NCBI RefSeq assembly: GCF_021049305.1
Contig: NZ_CP088081.1
Location: forward strand, 1,674,001-1,738,000
Direction: 5' to 3'
Length of the DNA: 64,000 bases
DNA from: Ideonella dechloratans
GTDB taxonomy: Bacteria; Pseudomonadota; Gammaproteobacteria; Burkholderiales; Burkholderiaceae_C
How positions within the stretch are numbered: the stretch's first letter is position 1; each line of letters opens with the position of its first letter. A program made the position numbers and the translations under genes. Shown here piece after piece: positions 62,152-64,000 of this stretch. The notes under the pieces are model-generated. The model had not been told where the DNA came from. It searched no databases and was given only the letters and a program-made list of their open reading frames with translations.

Positions 62152-63066
62152 ATGGGATTGCTCTCCAAGTTCAAGATCCGCCGCTCCGACAAGCCCGCTC
62201 CCCGAGGGGCCGCTTCCGACCCTGCGGAGCAGGTGCGAGAGGTGCGGATCAAGGCGCGCCGTCGCCTGATCGGCGTCACCCTGCTGTTGGTGGCCGGCAT
62301 CATCGGTTTTCCCCTGTTGTTCGAGACCCAGCCGCGGCCCATCCCGGTCGACATCCCGATCGACATCCCGTCCCGCGACGGGGCCGCGCCGCTGCATGTG
62401 GCTTCGCCCGATGCGTCCTCGTCCCGCGTGGCGGTGGTGGCGCCGCCGCCGGTCGAGCCGACGGGCTCCGATGCCGGGGCCGACGAGGTGATTCAGCCGA
62501 CCGTGCCCGCGGCAAGCTCCGCGGCTGCGCAGCAGGTCCCCGAGCTCAAGAAGCCGCAGGCCAAGAAGCCCGAGCCCAAGCCGGCGGAGCCGGCCCACGA
62601 CAGCAAGTCGGACAGCCACAGCACCGACAAACCCAGCGATGCGCGCAAGGACGGCGGCAAGGCCGTTTCCTCGGACTCGGGCAGGTCCAAGGACGGCAAG
62701 GCGGCCGAAGCCAAGGCGGCCGACGCCAAGTCCGGCAAGCCTGCGGCCGCAAGCAAGCCGGCCGATGCCAAGCCCGCCACCAAGCCTGCGGAGACCAAGC
62801 CCGTGGAGGTCAAGGCCGCCGACAGCAAGTCGGATGAGGGGCGCTTCGTGGTGCAGATCGGTGCCTTCGCCGAGGCCAATAGCGCCCGCGATGCCCGAGG
62901 CAAAGTGGAACTCCTGGGGCTGTCCACCTACACCCAGGTGATCGAGTCGTCCACCGGGCGTCGCATCCGGGTGCGCGTCGGCCCCTTCACGACCAAGGCC
63001 GAGGCCGACAAGGCTGCGGCCAAGATCAAGTCGGCAGGCCTGCAGGCCGCCGTCCTCAAGCTCTGA
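62152..63066 (+). CDS. dedD: DedD-like SPOR-domain cell division protein
   Basis: 304 residues: a short cytoplasmic N-terminus, one membrane helix (about 39-57), a long Ala/Lys/Pro-rich periplasmic linker (60-225), and a C-terminal SPOR domain (RFVVQIGAFAEANSARDARGK to LQAAVLKL). SPOR domains bind denuded septal peptidoglycan. The place between folC and cvpA is the same as dedD in E. coli, which decides the name over ftsN. Confidence 0.9.
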   Translation: MGLLSKFKIRRSDKPAPRGAASDPAEQVREVRIKARRRLIGVTLLLVAGIIGFPLLFETQPRPIPVDIPIDIPSRDGAAPLHVASPDASSSRVAVVAPPPVEPTGSDAGADEVIQPTVPAASSAAAQQVPELKKPQAKKPEPKPAEPAHDSKSDSHSTDKPSDARKDGGKAVSSDSGRSKDGKAAEAKAADAKSGKPAAASKPADAKPATKPAETKPVEVKAADSKSDEGRFVVQIGAFAEANSARDARGKVELLGLSTYTQVIESSTGRRIRVRVGPFTTKAEADKAAAKIKSAGLQAAVLKL

Positions 63067-63073
63067 GCCGGCG

Positions 63074-63607
63074 ATGGCCTGGTCGAACAATCTGACTCCG
63101 CTGGATGCGGTGCTGTTGGCGCTGCTGTTGCTGTCCGTCGGGATTGGTATCTGGCGCGGGCTGGTGTTCGAGGTGTTGTCGCTGGCCGGTTGGGTGGTGG
63201 CCTGGTGGGTGGCCAGCCACGGGGCCGAGCCGGCTGGGCGGCTGATTCACCTGGGCGAGGAGGGCAGCGCCCTGCGCCTGGGGGGCGGTTTCCTGTTGGC
63301 CTTCGTGGTGGTGCTGCTGGCCTGGGGGCTGGCAGCCCGCCTGATCAAGATGCTGATCGCCGCCACACCGCTGACCGTGCCCGACCGCGTGCTCGGTGGC
63401 GGTTTCGGCCTCGTGCGCGGCGTGTTGCTGCTGCTGCTGCTGGTCACTGCCGTGGGCTGGACGCCTCTGGCCGGATCGGACGGCTGGCGGGCCTCCCGCG
63501 TGGTGGCCTGGACCCTGATCCTGCACCAGGCCATCGAGCCCTGGTTGCCCCAACCGGCGCAGGCGCCAACGCCCGCGGCCCGCTTTCTGAATCTCTCCTC
63601 CTCTTGA
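63074..63607 (+). CDS. cvpA: CvpA family membrane protein
   Basis: 177 residues with four membrane helices (about 10-27, 35-50, 75-95 and 110-130), starting with [22 protein letters not shown], of which LDAVLLALL and [16 protein letters not shown] are typical. CvpA is an inner-membrane protein named for colicin V production; it is linked to envelope stress. It follows dedD by 7 bases and precedes purF. Confidence 0.92.
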   Translation: MAWSNNLTPLDAVLLALLLLSVGIGIWRGLVFEVLSLAGWVVAWWVASHGAEPAGRLIHLGEEGSALRLGGGFLLAFVVVLLAWGLAARLIKMLIAATPLTVPDRVLGGGFGLVRGVLLLLLLVTAVGWTPLAGSDGWRASRVVAWTLILHQAIEPWLPQPAQAPTPAARFLNLSSS

Positions 63608-63620
63608 ACGGACTCCTCCC

Positions 63621-64000
63621 ATGTGCGGCATCGTCGGCGTGATCTCCAACCAGCCGGTCAACCAACTCATCTATGACGCGCTGCTGCTGTTGCAGCACCG
63701 CGGCCAGGATGCGGCCGGCATCGTCACCATGCAGGGCACCAAGTGCTACATGCACAAGGCCCGCGGCATGGTGCGGGACGTCTTCCGCACCCGCAACATG
63801 CGGGCGCTGCCGGGCAATGTGGGCCTGGGGCAGGTGCGCTACCCGACGGCCGGCAACGCCTACAGCGAGGAAGAGGCCCAGCCCTTCTACGTCAACGCGC
63901 CCTTCGGCATCGTGCTGGTGCACAACGGCAACCTGACCAACGCGCACGCGCTGAAGAAGGAACTGTTCGACATCGATCGCCGCCACATCAACACCGAGAG
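63621..64000 (+). CDS. purF: Amidophosphoribosyltransferase, N-terminal part (cut by window end)
   Basis: The first 126 residues are visible. They begin MCGIVGVIS with the N-terminal nucleophile Cys2 of the glutaminase domain, then [25 protein letters not shown] and [10 protein letters not shown]. The enzyme makes phosphoribosylamine, the first step of purine synthesis. The phosphoribosyltransferase half lies beyond the window. Confidence 0.96.
   Translation, partial: MCGIVGVISNQPVNQLIYDALLLLQHRGQDAAGIVTMQGTKCYMHKARGMVRDVFRTRNMRALPGNVGLGQVRYPTAGNAYSEEEAQPFYVNAPFGIVLVHNGNLTNAHALKKELFDIDRRHINTE

Noticed and set aside
62520..62830. Lys/Ala/Asp-rich repeats in dedD as a possible DNA repeat or insertion
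   Set aside because: They are irregular at the DNA level and are the normal low-complexity linker of DedD/FtsN-like proteins.

Overview
The window is high-GC, densely packed chromosomal DNA from a betaproteobacterium. The order Burkholderiales is suggested by four things: the TCA block (acnB, an HpcH/HpaI-type lyase, mdh, a GntR regulator, sdhCDAB, sdhE, gltA), the propionyl-CoA/methylmalonyl-CoA operon, the leuCDB-asd-fimV-truA-trpFBA-accD-folC-dedD-cvpA-purF string, and the protein families themselves. A family such as Sphaerotilaceae (Rubrivivax/Ideonella-like) is plausible, but the genus cannot be fixed from the sequence alone. I see no tRNA, rRNA, insertion sequence, prophage or CRISPR array. 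No stretch without a gene exceeds about 300 bases.

Layout. 1-13.8 kb is a mixed region: the end of a membrane glycosyltransferase, a PagL-type lipid A deacylase, a secreted PHB-depolymerase-like esterase, riboflavin synthase, an acetaldehyde dehydrogenase with its DUF779 partner behind a candidate sigma-54 promoter, a chemotaxis receptor, a periplasmic ATP-dependent DNA ligase (LigE), exonuclease I, a KAS III-like synthase, a secreted coiled-coil protein, a tRNA-hydroxylation protein (TrhP/YegQ) and a VOC protein. 13.8-26.3 kb is the TCA cluster, read outward on both strands from a GntR regulator with a 16-bp perfect palindrome in front of it. A vapBC toxin-antitoxin pair sits directly upstream of acnB. 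26.3-28.2 kb holds a class A beta-lactamase and a divergent AmpR/GcvA-like LysR regulator. 28.2-41.0 kb is the propionyl-CoA to succinyl-CoA module (GntR, methylmalonyl-CoA mutase, GNAT, MeaB, PccB, PccA, epimerase), then a DUF1631 protein and propionate-CoA ligase. Its methylmalonyl-CoA product enters the TCA enzymes encoded next door as succinyl-CoA.

41.0-43.2 kb is the most interesting part: a small secreted, six-cysteine bufferin-like peptide precursor, followed at once by a single protein that joins a DUF692 multinuclear iron oxygenase (BufB/MbnB type) to a DUF2063 partner (BufC type). This is a compact two-gene RiPP system of the copper-buffering class, with the enzyme and its substrate-recognition partner fused. 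A 16-bp perfect palindrome and an ECF-like promoter element lie upstream.

43.2-47.5 kb (minus strand) is an Mla/Pqi-like lipid ABC transport operon (permease with fused STAS-like domain, ATPase, MCE protein, auxiliary lipoprotein) ending in a CBS-domain protein. 47.7-64 kb is a co-directional biosynthetic run: LysR, leuC, a tiny entericidin-like lipoprotein, leuD, leuB, asd, fimV, truA, trpF, trpB, trpA, accD, folC, dedD, cvpA and the start of purF, which runs off the window.
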